This document shows, piece after piece, positions 26,537 to 34,835 of a stretch of DNA of 64,000 nucleotides (positions are counted from its first letter, which is position 1; every line of letters begins with the position of its first letter). A program made the position numbers and the translations under genes. Below the pieces are notes generated by a model that was not told the DNA's origin, did no database searches, and saw nothing but the letters and a program-made list of their open reading frames with translations. This DNA is from Metabacillus litoralis (GTDB taxonomy: Bacteria > Bacillota > Bacilli > Bacillales > Bacillaceae), in the NCBI RefSeq assembly GCF_007994985.1, contig NZ_VOQF01000004.1:62001-126000 (forward strand). Reading direction: 5' to 3'.

Positions 26537-27880
26537 CTACATCGCAAGTGTTCGCTTCCCTATTCTGTTTAACATTCTTTTAATGGAGTTATTAGCTTCT
26601 TTCAATACAATTGATTTTTCTATTGTTTTAATAATTTTATTTTCCATTATAATTTTCCCATTAATTATGGATGTTTCAACATTACCTCTAGTGGCAGAGT
26701 AAACAATTCTAGAGATAGGATCTACATCTACTGAAGGATATGTGTGAAAATCGTTTAAATCTAAAATAACAAGATCTGCTTTTTTACCTATTTCTAAACT
26801 GCCTATTTCATTTTCTAGACCCATCGCATAAGCTCCACCCATAGTAGCCATTCTAAACACTTTTTTCGCATCCATAGATGTTGGACCATGTTTCGGTTTT
26901 TGGATTAGTGCAGTTAACCTCATCTCATTAAACATATCTAAATTATTGTTACATGGAGCTCCGTCTGCTCCAATACTTAAAAAAACATCATTTTCAAGCA
27001 TTTCAGGTGTTGGTGCAATACCTGATGCTAATTTTAGATTTGAGCCTGGGCAATGGCTGACTTTAATCCCTTTTTCCTTTATGATCTTTTTTTCTTGGTT
27101 GTCTAACCAAATACAGTGAGCCAAAATGAGTCTAGGACTTGCTAGACCAATGTGATCTAAATAAACAATATTTCTCATCCCGCGTTCATGTTCAACAATT
27201 TCAATTTCTTTTAAATTCTCAGATGCATGTGTATGAACCATTACATTATAATGAGAAGATAAATCCCTGACTTGTGTTAATAATTTTTCGGTACATGAAA
27301 TGACAAACCTTGGTGAAAATGCATATTGAAGTCTGCCATCATCATATCCATTCCATTTCTCAAGAAGATCAACACTTACCTTTAAAGATTCATCAGTCTT
27401 TTCTAAAAGATTTTTCGGTACACCTTCTCCTTTATCCATCATCACTTTACCTGCAATCGCTCTAATTCCACTTGCTGACATTGCTTGAAAAGCGAAATCT
27501 GTATGCCTAACTGTTTCCATATCAATAATTGATGTTGTTCCACTTTGTATTAACTCACCAAGACCTAGTAAAGCAGAGTAATAAATTGACTCTTCATCAT
27601 GTGCTGCTTCTAAAGGCCAAATTTTCTTTGCTAACCAATCCATAAGTTCTAAATCATCTGCTTGACCTCTAAATAATGTTTGACAAAGGTGAATATGACT
27701 TTGTATCAAACCAGGAATCACCGTTTTCCCCGAGGCATCTATAACCTTCTCAACCACTACTCCTTCAATAGATTTATCCATTTGAGTAATTCGATTGCCT
27801 TCAATGAGTAAGTCACCTACAAAAATATCATTCGTTTTATTACCGGTTACGATTTCTGCATGTTTTATTAAAATACTCAA
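26537..27880 (-). CDS. Amidohydrolase of the guanine/5'-deoxyadenosine/SAH deaminase group
   Basis: Predicted metal-dependent deaminase of 447 aa. Metal motifs: 'GLIQSHIHLCQTLFRGQADD' region (HxH), 'VHTHASEN' (His), 'LILAHCIWLD' (His) and 'LSIGADGAPCNN' (Asp). The 'DLELMDWL' segment is typical of the SsnA/MtaD/TrzN (COG0402) branch. As leader of the pucA-B-C-D-E strand it may deaminate an aminopurine such as guanine before xanthine dehydrogenase; I cannot fix the substrate from motifs. It starts with TTG behind AAAGGGGG. A TnrA-like box begins 44 bp upstream of the start, as at pucL. Confidence 0.82.
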   Translation of the reverse strand: MSILIKHAEIVTGNKTNDIFVGDLLIEGNRITQMDKSIEGVVVEKVIDASGKTVIPGLIQSHIHLCQTLFRGQADDLELMDWLAKKIWPLEAAHDEESIYYSALLGLGELIQSGTTSIIDMETVRHTDFAFQAMSASGIRAIAGKVMMDKGEGVPKNLLEKTDESLKVSVDLLEKWNGYDDGRLQYAFSPRFVISCTEKLLTQVRDLSSHYNVMVHTHASENLKEIEIVEHERGMRNIVYLDHIGLASPRLILAHCIWLDNQEKKIIKEKGIKVSHCPGSNLKLASGIAPTPEMLENDVFLSIGADGAPCNNNLDMFNEMRLTALIQKPKHGPTSMDAKKVFRMATMGGAYAMGLENEIGSLEIGKKADLVILDLNDFHTYPSVDVDPISRIVYSATRGNVETSIINGKIIMENKIIKTIEKSIVLKEANNSIKRMLNRIGKRTLAM

Positions 27881-27924
27881 CGATATTCCCCCTTTAAGAC
27901 AAAACCGACACTTACCACTACGAA

Positions 27925-27941
27925 TGTTAGTTATTATTACA
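27925..27941. promoter_or_regulatory. TnrA/GlnR-type operator
   Basis: TGTTAGTTATTATTACA matches TGTNANAWWWTMTNACA at 12 of 13 defined positions. It is 44 bp upstream of the TTG start of the amidohydrolase gene, almost the same distance as the similar box before pucL. Confidence 0.65.
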
Positions 27942-27997
27942 TTATATGATATATATATTTATAATAATAAGATTAAAGAAATATGTCATTGTATAGA

Positions 27998-28027
27998 TTA
28001 ACCAAATTACAATAACTAACTTAGTTA
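27998..28027. promoter_or_regulatory. Candidate PucR-type sites
   Basis: TTAACCAA (27998-28005), whose complement TTGGTTAA is the core of the PucR box as I recall it, is followed by the perfect inverted repeat TAACTAA-C-TTAGTTA (28013-28027). Both lie upstream of the TnrA-like box of this transcription unit. Confidence 0.45.
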
Positions 28028-28054
28028 TAATAGCTTAACTTTTAGAGAATGATG

Positions 28055-28100
28055 ATAACACATGTTAGATTTCATAACACATGTTAGATTTCATAACACA
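28055..28100. repeat. 19-bp tandem repeat, 2.4 copies
   Basis: The unit ATAACACATGTTAGATTTC begins at 28055 and 28074, with a partial third copy at 28093. It is intergenic, upstream of the amidohydrolase promoter region. The rest of 28101-28208 shows nothing. Confidence 0.85.
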
Positions 28101-28208
28101 ACAAAGAATTAAAGTAAAAATATATGGGGATTTTACCCGAGGTTATTGAGGGAGAAACTTATCATTAGCTTAAATACCTATGTCCCATCCTCTATAAAAT
28201 CTATAAAA

Positions 28209-28236
28209 AAAAGAACTTACATTTGTAAGTTCTTTT
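28209..28236 (-). terminator. Terminator of the CNNM/CBS protein gene
   Basis: 12-bp perfect stem AAAAGAACTTAC / GTAAGTTCTTTT with a 4-nt loop; it abuts the stop codon and continues into T on the minus strand. Confidence 0.88.
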
Positions 28237-29585
28237 TAAGATGTTGCTATTTTCTTTTCTAATAAAGCAGTTGGATTTGTCATTATTTCTGGTTGTTTTT
28301 GGAATATCTCTATATAACGAATATGATGATTTTCCATTTGATTCACCTTAAAAACATGTGAACCAAACTCAACAAATCCTCCAGGTTGAATATCATAATT
28401 TTCTGTTAATACCCAACCACCGATTGTATCAACATCAGAATCATCAATTTCAAGACCTAGTAGATCATTTATTTCACTTACTAATACCTTACCATCAATT
28501 ATATATTTTGAGTCATTCATTTTTTGAATCAATGGTATCTCATCTGCATCAAACTCATCTCGAATTTCCCCGACAATTTCTTCGAGAATATCTTCAACGG
28601 TTACGAGACCTGCTGTACCACCATATTCATCAATTAAAATCGCCATATGAGTTCTTTCTCTTTGCATCTTTAAAAGTAACTCATGGATCGGAATTGATTC
28701 TATAACTTCCATAATTGGACGAACATATTTCTTTATTGAAAAAGGCTGTTCATTTTCAAAGTGTATTAAATCAGTAAAAATTTCTTTAATATTAACGATA
28801 CCGATAATATGATCTTTATCACCGTCAACAATTGGATAACGGGTGTATTTTTCATCTTTTATAATTTTTAATTGCTCTTGAATTGACGCATCTATTGATA
28901 AAGAGACAATTTCAGTACGAGGTACCATAATTTCTTTAGCAATACGATTATCAAATTCAAAGATCTTATTTACATACTTGAATTCAGATTGGTTGATTTC
29001 TCCACTTTTGTAGCTTTCAGATAAAATGATTCTTAACTCTTCTTCACTGTGAGCAAGCTCATGCTCTGAAACTGGCTTCAAACCAAACAAGCCTGTAATA
29101 AATCGTGCAGATCCGTTTAAAATCCAAATAAACGGGTACATAATACGATAGAAAAACATTAGCGGCCTTGAAAACCAAAGGCTAATTTCTTCTGCCTTTT
29201 GAATAGCTACAGTTTTCGGTGCTAATTCACCTACAACAACATGTAGAAAAGTAATTGTCATAAAAGCAATCGTGAACGAAATGACTGTTGATATAGAAGC
29301 CGGCAAATTGACTTGCTCTAAAAACGGAACAAGTATATGTTCAATTGTTGGTTTACCAAGCCAACCTAAACCTAATGCAGTAACGGTAATACCTAATTGA
29401 CAGGCAGATAAATAACCATCGAGATTATCAATAACCTTTTTAGCTGCTTCTGCCTTTTTGTTTCCTTCTGCAATTAATTGGTCAATACGAGAACTCCTAA
29501 TTTTTACTATGGCAAATTCAGAAGCTACGAAAAAACCCGTAAGAGCGATTAAAATTGCAACAAGCAACAAATTAACTATGTCCAA
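28236..29585 (-). CDS. CNNM-CBS-CorC family transporter (hemolysin-like, MpfA/YhdP type)
   Basis: Membrane protein of 449 aa of the CNNM/TlyC family; relatives in B. subtilis (YhdP/MpfA, YhdT, YrkA, YqhB) are linked to Mg2+ efflux. Domains: DUF21/CNNM membrane region about 1-190 with four hydrophobic segments ('[17 protein letters not shown]', '[19 protein letters not shown]'), a CBS pair about 205-335 ('[12 protein letters not shown]', '[20 protein letters not shown]'), and a CorC/HlyC C-terminal domain ('DTIGGWVL'). The start is TTG with AAGGA 7 bases upstream. Ion specificity is inferred. Confidence 0.9.
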   Translation of the reverse strand: MDIVNLLLVAILIALTGFFVASEFAIVKIRSSRIDQLIAEGNKKAEAAKKVIDNLDGYLSACQLGITVTALGLGWLGKPTIEHILVPFLEQVNLPASISTVISFTIAFMTITFLHVVVGELAPKTVAIQKAEEISLWFSRPLMFFYRIMYPFIWILNGSARFITGLFGLKPVSEHELAHSEEELRIILSESYKSGEINQSEFKYVNKIFEFDNRIAKEIMVPRTEIVSLSIDASIQEQLKIIKDEKYTRYPIVDGDKDHIIGIVNIKEIFTDLIHFENEQPFSIKKYVRPIMEVIESIPIHELLLKMQRERTHMAILIDEYGGTAGLVTVEDILEEIVGEIRDEFDADEIPLIQKMNDSKYIIDGKVLVSEINDLLGLEIDDSDVDTIGGWVLTENYDIQPGGFVEFGSHVFKVNQMENHHIRYIEIFQKQPEIMTNPTALLEKKIATS

Positions 29586-30063
29586 ATAAGCTTCCTTATT
29601 CCGTCAAAAACGGAAAAGGAGTCACCTCCTGAGAGTTAAATATAACAATCTTTTATTATTTAATTAACTAAATTATTCCTTGCATCCGCTTGGAGAACAA
29701 TAAGGGATACTAGTAGTCTATTTATTTTTAACAATGCCCCATATTATCACCCCACAGTTTTATTAAAATAATCATAATACGAAGAAACTATACAGTCAAA
29801 CGTAACACTTAGCCGATTTCTTAAATAAATATGTGATATATTGTTTATTCATACCTTTTTCAATAAAAAACAACAGAATATGATGATATTTGAAGTTTTT
29901 TACTTTTATTTGCTTCCCTTAAGTTAATTTTAAGCTCTGTTATACATTCCTCTTGATTACGTTACAGACATTCGCTTTCGAGTAACACGCTACCCCGCAT
30001 GTGTCTCATATTTTCACTTCACTCAAAAAGTGCTATTAAACTAGAAATTAAAAGCAAATACGA
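29586..30063. other. 478-bp intergenic region with a repeat remnant
   Basis: Holds the promoter and leader of the CNNM gene (a short TCCGT/ACGGA hairpin and an AGGAG/CTCCT pair near 29590-29630). At 29960-29979 it has CGTTACAGACATTCGCTTTC, which resembles the complement of the conserved core of the repeats at 32599-32758 and 40352-40435. I did not find an Mg2+ M-box. Confidence 0.5.
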
Positions 30064-30645
30064 TTATAAATTCACAACATCAAAAAAATCTGCATATGTA
30101 TTGATATAAAAATCTGCACCTTTTTCGTCATTTTGAAATAAACAAGTTTTCAAGCCTATTTCATTTGCTGGTAATATATCGAGAAGTCGATCTCCTATTG
30201 CTAGGTGGAGATTATATTTAGAATGTAAGTATTGATAAGAAGCGGGATTTGGCTTTCTTGGGAAACCATCATCACCTGCAACTATTTCTTGAAAATAGTG
30301 ATGCCAATTATAATATTCTAATATGGTTACAACTTCATTTCTTGGCTTATGAGTCATGATTACATTTAAATTTGCAAACTTTAATATATCCTCAACAAAA
30401 GGGAAAGGCTTTTTGTTATCAGGTGATAAAGATATTTCTTTGTTTTTAAAATTGTTTACATCTTCGTTCGTTAAATCAAAATAATTTGCTGCATGTGTGA
30501 ATGATATCTTCAATTCTTTATGTATCATATCTTTTGGTACACTCCCATTTAATAGCTCATACATAACAGCTGTAAATGCTGGATATGTATCAAAAAGAGT
30601 ACCATCAAAATCCCACAAAATATTAATCTTCTTATTATCTATCAT
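30064..30645 (-). CDS. HAD family hydrolase (phosphoglycolate-phosphatase-like)
   Basis: Predicted small-molecule phosphatase of 193 aa, HAD subfamily IA. Motif I 'WDFDGTLFDTYPAF' has the nucleophile Asp, motif II is 'VIMTHKPR' (Thr), motif III is the Lys in 'GFPRKPNPASY', and motif IV is 'LAIGDRLLDI'. An all-helical cap lies between motifs I and II. The ATG follows AAGGA at 10 bases. It lies 6 bp after the metallophosphoesterase gene and is likely cotranscribed with it. Substrate unknown. Confidence 0.88.
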   Translation of the reverse strand: MIDNKKINILWDFDGTLFDTYPAFTAVMYELLNGSVPKDMIHKELKISFTHAANYFDLTNEDVNNFKNKEISLSPDNKKPFPFVEDILKFANLNVIMTHKPRNEVVTILEYYNWHHYFQEIVAGDDGFPRKPNPASYQYLHSKYNLHLAIGDRLLDILPANEIGLKTCLFQNDEKGADFYINTYADFFDVVNL

Positions 30646-30651
30646 AAAATC

Positions 30652-31386
30652 TCATTCCTTTATACCGCGATATTTAGCTGTGGTTAATTCCTGTATATAA
30701 GGTAATAAATCAGGCATCTTTTTATCTTTAGCTATATGTATAGCAAGTTCTATATCATATGGAACTCTTACACATTGAATAGACATACTTGATTCCACTT
30801 TTGACTGATATTCCCCCTCCAATATTGTATACGAAGCTGTAGTAAGATCTAATGGATTCCCCACACTTCCTACATTAAATAATGTTTTTCCAAGTAAATG
30901 CTGTATAAAGGCTTGATGAACATCTCCATAGCCTACTATATCAGGTGTGTTTTTATTAAATCCTGTATGTTCTGTATCTTCAAACATGCTTAACCGCTTT
31001 TCCACTGAATCCCATGGTTGAATTCTTGTATAAACACTGTGTGGTGAGGCATGAAACAATCGGATGAATTTTCCACTCATATAAAATTCGTGAGAAAATG
31101 GCAAAGATTCAAGAAATAGACAATGATCATTCGTTAAGTTTTTTTGATGCCATTTTAAAGTTTCAAACTCTGTATCTTTAGTGATAAAGTCATCCCAGTT
31201 TCCTTTAATTACGATCTCACATTCTTCTCTAATAAGATCGATCACTAATTCAGAATCAGGACCTTTCCCAACCAAGTCTCCTAAACAAATTATTCTTTGA
31301 ATATGTTTTTCTTGAATATCCTGTAAAACAGATTTAAGGGCAGGGATGTTTCCATGGATATCCGAAATGATTGCTATGCGTTCCAA
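30652..31386 (-). CDS. Calcineurin-like metallophosphoesterase (YfcE/PrpE type)
   Basis: Predicted phosphodiesterase or phosphatase, 244 aa. Metal motifs: 'IISDIHGNIPAL' (DxH), 'IICLGDLVGKGPD' (GDxxxxGP), 'IKGNWDD' (GNxD-type), 'LFHASPH' (His) and 'VGYGDVHQAF' (GxxH). The C-terminal 'NVGSVGNPLD' is characteristic of the YfcE-like group. I prefer the TTG at 31386, which has GGGGTGG 5 bases before it; a GTG 9 bp upstream overlaps that site. Paired with the HAD gene downstream. Substrate unknown. Confidence 0.87.
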   Translation of the reverse strand: MERIAIISDIHGNIPALKSVLQDIQEKHIQRIICLGDLVGKGPDSELVIDLIREECEIVIKGNWDDFITKDTEFETLKWHQKNLTNDHCLFLESLPFSHEFYMSGKFIRLFHASPHSVYTRIQPWDSVEKRLSMFEDTEHTGFNKNTPDIVGYGDVHQAFIQHLLGKTLFNVGSVGNPLDLTTASYTILEGEYQSKVESSMSIQCVRVPYDIELAIHIAKDKKMPDLLPYIQELTTAKYRGIKE

Positions 31387-31436
31387 TGCTTCCACCCCTT
31401 TCCATCATTTTTCATAAATCTAGCATATAACAATTA

Positions 31437-32468
31437 TTATATTTTTGGTAGCTTCTTTAAAATCAACAAAATCAGCATGACTAAACACAAGTAACCGAAT
31501 ATTGGGTACAATGAGGAAATTAACGAGCTATACCCAATTTTACTTATAAAAGCAGCAATACATAAGATGGCACATATGACAATCATTCTTGGAACTTTAA
31601 TGTAAGATATTATTTGTTTTTCCAATCCAAAAAGATTACCTATTACTGATGTAAAAACCTCACCATATATAACGGCAATATAGATAAAATAAAATGAAAA
31701 TAATGTTGTTTTCATTACTTCTGCCATCGGTATATCATATTGCAATAAATCAGGCAATGTTGAAAGAGCTATATGACTACTAATTAGGATTAGAGTTAAG
31801 AAGATTCCTCCAAGAATTCCTCCTCTTTTCAATACCTTTTCATCCTTAATTTCATTAGCGAGTGGTGCGAGAACAGCAGAAGCCATTGTTAAATTAAAGG
31901 CTGCATAAGAAAACGCTGCTAAAATCCAGTTCAACGACGCTGATGAATCTTCATGAGTTGTAACTAAAGACTCAATAGAAAAAGATTGTATCGCAAGCAT
32001 AACACTAAATAAAATTAACATCGGAACAACAATAAGATTAACACCAAATAATCCCTTTACACCAAAAAACATAACGCAGATTGTTAATATAATTGTCAAT
32101 ATAACTCCTATGCGTACCGAGAGCCCCAGCTGTTCATAAAAAATAGCACCTGCACCTGATAACATAATTGATGTTAAACCTAATAATATGAGCAACATAA
32201 ATACGTTTATAAACCCACCAAACTTTTTACCAAACAAGAAAACCATTAATTCTTGATAAGATTGTGCTTGTATTCTCTTAGATAAAATAAGCATTTTTGT
32301 TCCTATGAAAATAAAAAGTAAACCAACAACTAAAATACCAGCTAGTCCATAAATTCCGTATTTTGTAAAAAATTCAACTATTTCTCTTCCAGTAGCAAAG
32401 CCGGCTCCAACAACTGTTCCAACATATACTGCAGCAACTTGTAAGGAAGAAATCCAAGATCTTATCAT
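31437..32468 (-). CDS. ykvI: YkvI-type membrane transporter-like protein
   Basis: Integral membrane protein of 343 aa with about ten hydrophobic helices. 'VYVGTVVGAGFATGREIVEFF' at the N-terminus and 'ASAVLAPLANEI' are typical of YkvI, a distant relative of the LeuT/APC-type transporters. Substrate unknown. The ATG at 32468 is preceded by GGTGAGGTG at 6 bases; a 13-residue longer frame lacks a ribosome site. In B. subtilis ykvI is next to queC, while here the purine island and others lie between them. Confidence 0.85.
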   Translation of the reverse strand: MIRSWISSLQVAAVYVGTVVGAGFATGREIVEFFTKYGIYGLAGILVVGLLFIFIGTKMLILSKRIQAQSYQELMVFLFGKKFGGFINVFMLLILLGLTSIMLSGAGAIFYEQLGLSVRIGVILTIILTICVMFFGVKGLFGVNLIVVPMLILFSVMLAIQSFSIESLVTTHEDSSASLNWILAAFSYAAFNLTMASAVLAPLANEIKDEKVLKRGGILGGIFLTLILISSHIALSTLPDLLQYDIPMAEVMKTTLFSFYFIYIAVIYGEVFTSVIGNLFGLEKQIISYIKVPRMIVICAILCIAAFISKIGYSSLISSLYPIFGYLCLVMLILLILKKLPKI

Positions 32469-32598
32469 TTGATACACCTCACCCTTATTCCGTAAAGCTT
32501 GTATCATTATATGAAGTAAACCTTAGATGATTCTATCTAATTAAATTTGTCAGTATCTAATTGTTATTCTACTATGGGGGGTTTGGTTCTTAGTTATC

Positions 32599-32758
32599 GG
32601 CTATGTTAAAGCTTAATGATGATTTTCAGCACATTGTTGATTGGAGGTGAATATATGAGACTCCTCATCTCACAGGCGCTCAAGCATACGAGGGAGGCTC
32701 CCGGACCTAGGAAGGCGAATGCCTGTAACGGAAATCAACAACAAAGTTTAACAGAGCC
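32599..32758. repeat. Bacillaceae intergenic repeat with terminal inverted repeats, 160-bp copy
   Basis: Left end GGCTATGTTAAAGCTT and right end AAGTTTAACAGAGCC are near-inverted copies. The interior has a GC-richer hairpin (ATGAGACTCCTCATCTCACA region and GGGAGGCTCCCGG). It shares the 3' block GCGAATGCCTGTAACGGAAA and the following TCAACAACAAAGTTTAACAG with the 84-bp copy at 40352-40435, with one mismatch. It has no coding potential and looks like a MITE-type element. It occupies most of the 397-bp gap between ykvI and the potassium channel gene. Confidence 0.85.
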
Positions 32759-32865
32759 TTAATTATTAGAAATTGGTTGTATACCTAATCTATAAATATG
32801 TTAAAATTTCCATTAGTTAGGTTTATTAATTTCCAGAAACTAAATAACTATAGAAAGGTGAAATT

Positions 32866-33894
32866 ATGATTTTTATAAAAAGGTTATTTTTAAGGGCCAT
32901 CCAAATGAATAATCAGCTATTAATTTTCGCAACTCTTACTTTAGTACTTACAAGTAGTTATTTTATTTATTTTTTAGAGCCTGAAACTTTTACAAGTCCA
33001 TTTGAAGGTCTTTGGTGGACCATGACAACAGTTGCTACTGTCGGATACGGAGATGTGTCTCCAACAACAGTAAAAGGGAAAATATTCGCTATGTTTTTAT
33101 ATATCGTCGGAATTGGACTTATGACTATTTTCATCGGTAAGGTTATTGATTTCTTTAGTATTCGTAAACGGTTAAAGGAGGAAGGTAGATTGAAAATTAC
33201 AACGGAGAATCATATTATTTTAATTAATTGGACAAAAAAAGCAGAAATTACACTTAATGAACTTTTAGCTACTTTTAATAAAATCCATATTGTTATTATA
33301 GATGAGAGTATTAATAAAATACCAGTTGTTCATGAACGAGTAGAATTTGTACGAGGCAATCCTGCTAATATTGAAGTTTTACAACAAGCAAACCTATTAA
33401 AATGTAAATCTGTTATGATTTTTTCACCAGATGGATTGATGACTGCTTCACAAGCTGACGGACATACATTACTAATTGCTTCAACACTGGAAGGTCTAGG
33501 TAGACAAAACAACCAAAACATCTATACAATATGTGAAGTGTCAAACTCTAATCATATTCATGCATTTAAGCATGTTGATGTTGAAGAATTTATCACTGCA
33601 AATGACACTGCGGCACATTTAGCTGCTCGTTCGATTATGTTTAATGGATCCAGTGAAATTATCAGACAGCTAACAAGTCATGAAGGATATGATCTATACT
33701 GCATTACCAAGAAGCAGGAATGGACTACATTTGAAGATGCAAGTAAAGCATTATCTTCAAAAGGTGCAATGCTTATATCAAACGGCAATGACCTTTCAAT
33801 AATTAATCATCTAGAAAAAATAATACCCGATAATGCAAATCTATTTATTATATGTAACGATGAAACTTATTTTAACATTATGTCATCAAATTAA
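32866..33894 (+). CDS. Potassium channel protein with RCK/TrkA-N domain (YugO-like)
   Basis: Two-helix potassium channel of 342 aa. TM1 is near residues 18-36, the pore helix and selectivity filter 'TTVATVGYGDVSP' near 62-74, and TM2 near 83-103. A cytosolic TrkA-N (RCK) domain follows from about 110 ('HIILINWTKKAE', 'VEFVRGNPANIEVL'). Size and order match MthK-type channels and B. subtilis YugO, which is linked to K+ signalling in biofilms. The ATG follows AAAGGTG at 7 bases. Single gene with a strong terminator. Confidence 0.92.
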   Translation: MIFIKRLFLRAIQMNNQLLIFATLTLVLTSSYFIYFLEPETFTSPFEGLWWTMTTVATVGYGDVSPTTVKGKIFAMFLYIVGIGLMTIFIGKVIDFFSIRKRLKEEGRLKITTENHIILINWTKKAEITLNELLATFNKIHIVIIDESINKIPVVHERVEFVRGNPANIEVLQQANLLKCKSVMIFSPDGLMTASQADGHTLLIASTLEGLGRQNNQNIYTICEVSNSNHIHAFKHVDVEEFITANDTAAHLAARSIMFNGSSEIIRQLTSHEGYDLYCITKKQEWTTFEDASKALSSKGAMLISNGNDLSIINHLEKIIPDNANLFIICNDETYFNIMSSN

Positions 33895-33928
33895 TTAAAG
33901 CTCTAAAAAAATAATAGCTATTCTTAAT

Positions 33929-33955
33929 ATGAGGGGTTTTCCCCTCATTTTTTTG
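33929..33955 (+). terminator. Terminator of the potassium channel gene
   Basis: ATGAGGGG-TTTT-CCCCTCAT followed by eight T. Strong rho-independent terminator 34 bp after the stop. Confidence 0.93.
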
Positions 33956-34014
33956 TGTCTTCCGTTTGTTCTGCATCTCTATTTAAATCATATACATTCA
34001 TAGAGGTGTTGAAA

Positions 34015-34284
34015 TTGATAAAATTCTCAAACTTATATTTGGTAGCTTCCCTCTTATTGTTACTTGTTAATGGATCTGGATTAGGCTTTGTTTTATTTCA
34101 AGTTCGACTTGGACAGGTTTTTGGTATCTGCTTATTTTGTATTACTAGCTTACTAGGAGCGTTATTTGCGTCAATTGCTTCTGAAAAACAATCTACTTTC
34201 TACTCCCATCTTTTTTTCTATTGTAATCTTGTCGTGACTTTTATCCCCTTCTATTATATAGGGATAGCAAAAATCATTAGCTAA
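34015..34284 (+). CDS. Small three-helix membrane protein, unknown function
   Basis: 89 aa from a TTG at 34015 that has GAGGTG 6 bases upstream; the longer frame back to 33955 runs into the preceding terminator and is rejected. Three hydrophobic segments (about 5-25, 28-48 and 65-85) fill the protein, which ends FIPFYYIGIAKIIS. No family recognised. A GCTAATA/TATTAGC pair begins at its stop codon. Moderately sure that it is translated. Confidence 0.6.
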   Translation: MIKFSNLYLVASLLLLLVNGSGLGFVLFQVRLGQVFGICLFCITSLLGALFASIASEKQSTFYSHLFFYCNLVVTFIPFYYIGIAKIIS

Positions 34285-34458
34285 TAAAAAGCTCTATTAG
34301 CATTACAAACATACAATAAAATGTAGTGATCTTTCAGTCAAAGGTCTTAGATAATTTAGGTCACTTTACCGATTTAAACTTCCTTCAATTACATGACGAA
34401 AAAGGATTTTTTTCCACTATGATAAAGATAGTAAAACATCATGGATGGAGGAAAAAAC

Positions 34459-34599
34459 ATGCTCATTAATGAATACACAATAAAGAAAATTTATGAAAGT
34501 CATAATAAAGTGATTGAAGATCGACTATCTGACAATAGAAGATATCAAGAAAGTAAGCTTGCATATAACGTTCTAATCCTATTTCTCATTTCTCTTTGA
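34459..34599 (+). CDS. Tiny membrane-anchored-like protein, 46 aa
   Basis: Short frame MLINEYTIKKIYESHNKVIE, then DRLSDNRRYQESKLAYNVLILFLISL. The ATG has a strong GGAGG 8 bases upstream. It has a charged helical N-terminal two thirds and a single hydrophobic C-terminal segment (VLILFLISL) that stops after only nine residues, so it may be a tail-anchored peptide or a gene cut short. Not recognised. Sequence after the stop stays open for some codons and looks hydrophobic, so an early-stop mutation is possible. Confidence 0.5.
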   Translation: MLINEYTIKKIYESHNKVIEDRLSDNRRYQESKLAYNVLILFLISL

Positions 34600-34688
34600 A
34601 CAACACTACTTTATATTTATGAATATCTAACAATGACGATTATGATAAAAAACTTCCACAGAGATTTTTTTCAATTGGAGAATACACT

Positions 34689-34715
34689 AAAAACTCACCT
34701 ATAACGTGAGTTTTT
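34689..34715 (+). terminator. Rho-independent terminator upstream of motA
   Basis: AAAAACTCAC / GTGAGTTTTT (34689-34698 and 34706-34715) with a 7-nt loop and trailing T. It separates the tiny gene from motAB. Confidence 0.88.
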
Positions 34716-34768
34716 ATTTTGTATTTCAAAAATTTTTCACATCTTTCGACAAGTTCCTTCATAATACC

Positions 34769-34795
34769 TAAAGGTTTGTTGCTTTCTTCCGATAT
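34769..34795 (+). promoter_or_regulatory. Sigma-D (flagellar) promoter of motAB
   Basis: TAAA (34769-34772), 15 bp, then TCCGATAT (34788-34795); the sigma-D consensus is TAAA-N14-16-GCCGATAT. It sits 40 bp before the motA start. motAB is a known sigma-D target in B. subtilis. Confidence 0.85.
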
Positions 34796-34835
34796 AATAA
34801 ATAAGAAAATATTAAAGGAAATATGGTGATTTACG

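Noticed and set aside
29586-29760. Possible Mg2+ M-box riboswitch before the CNNM gene
   Set aside because: Only short hairpins are present and none of the conserved M-box blocks could be found.
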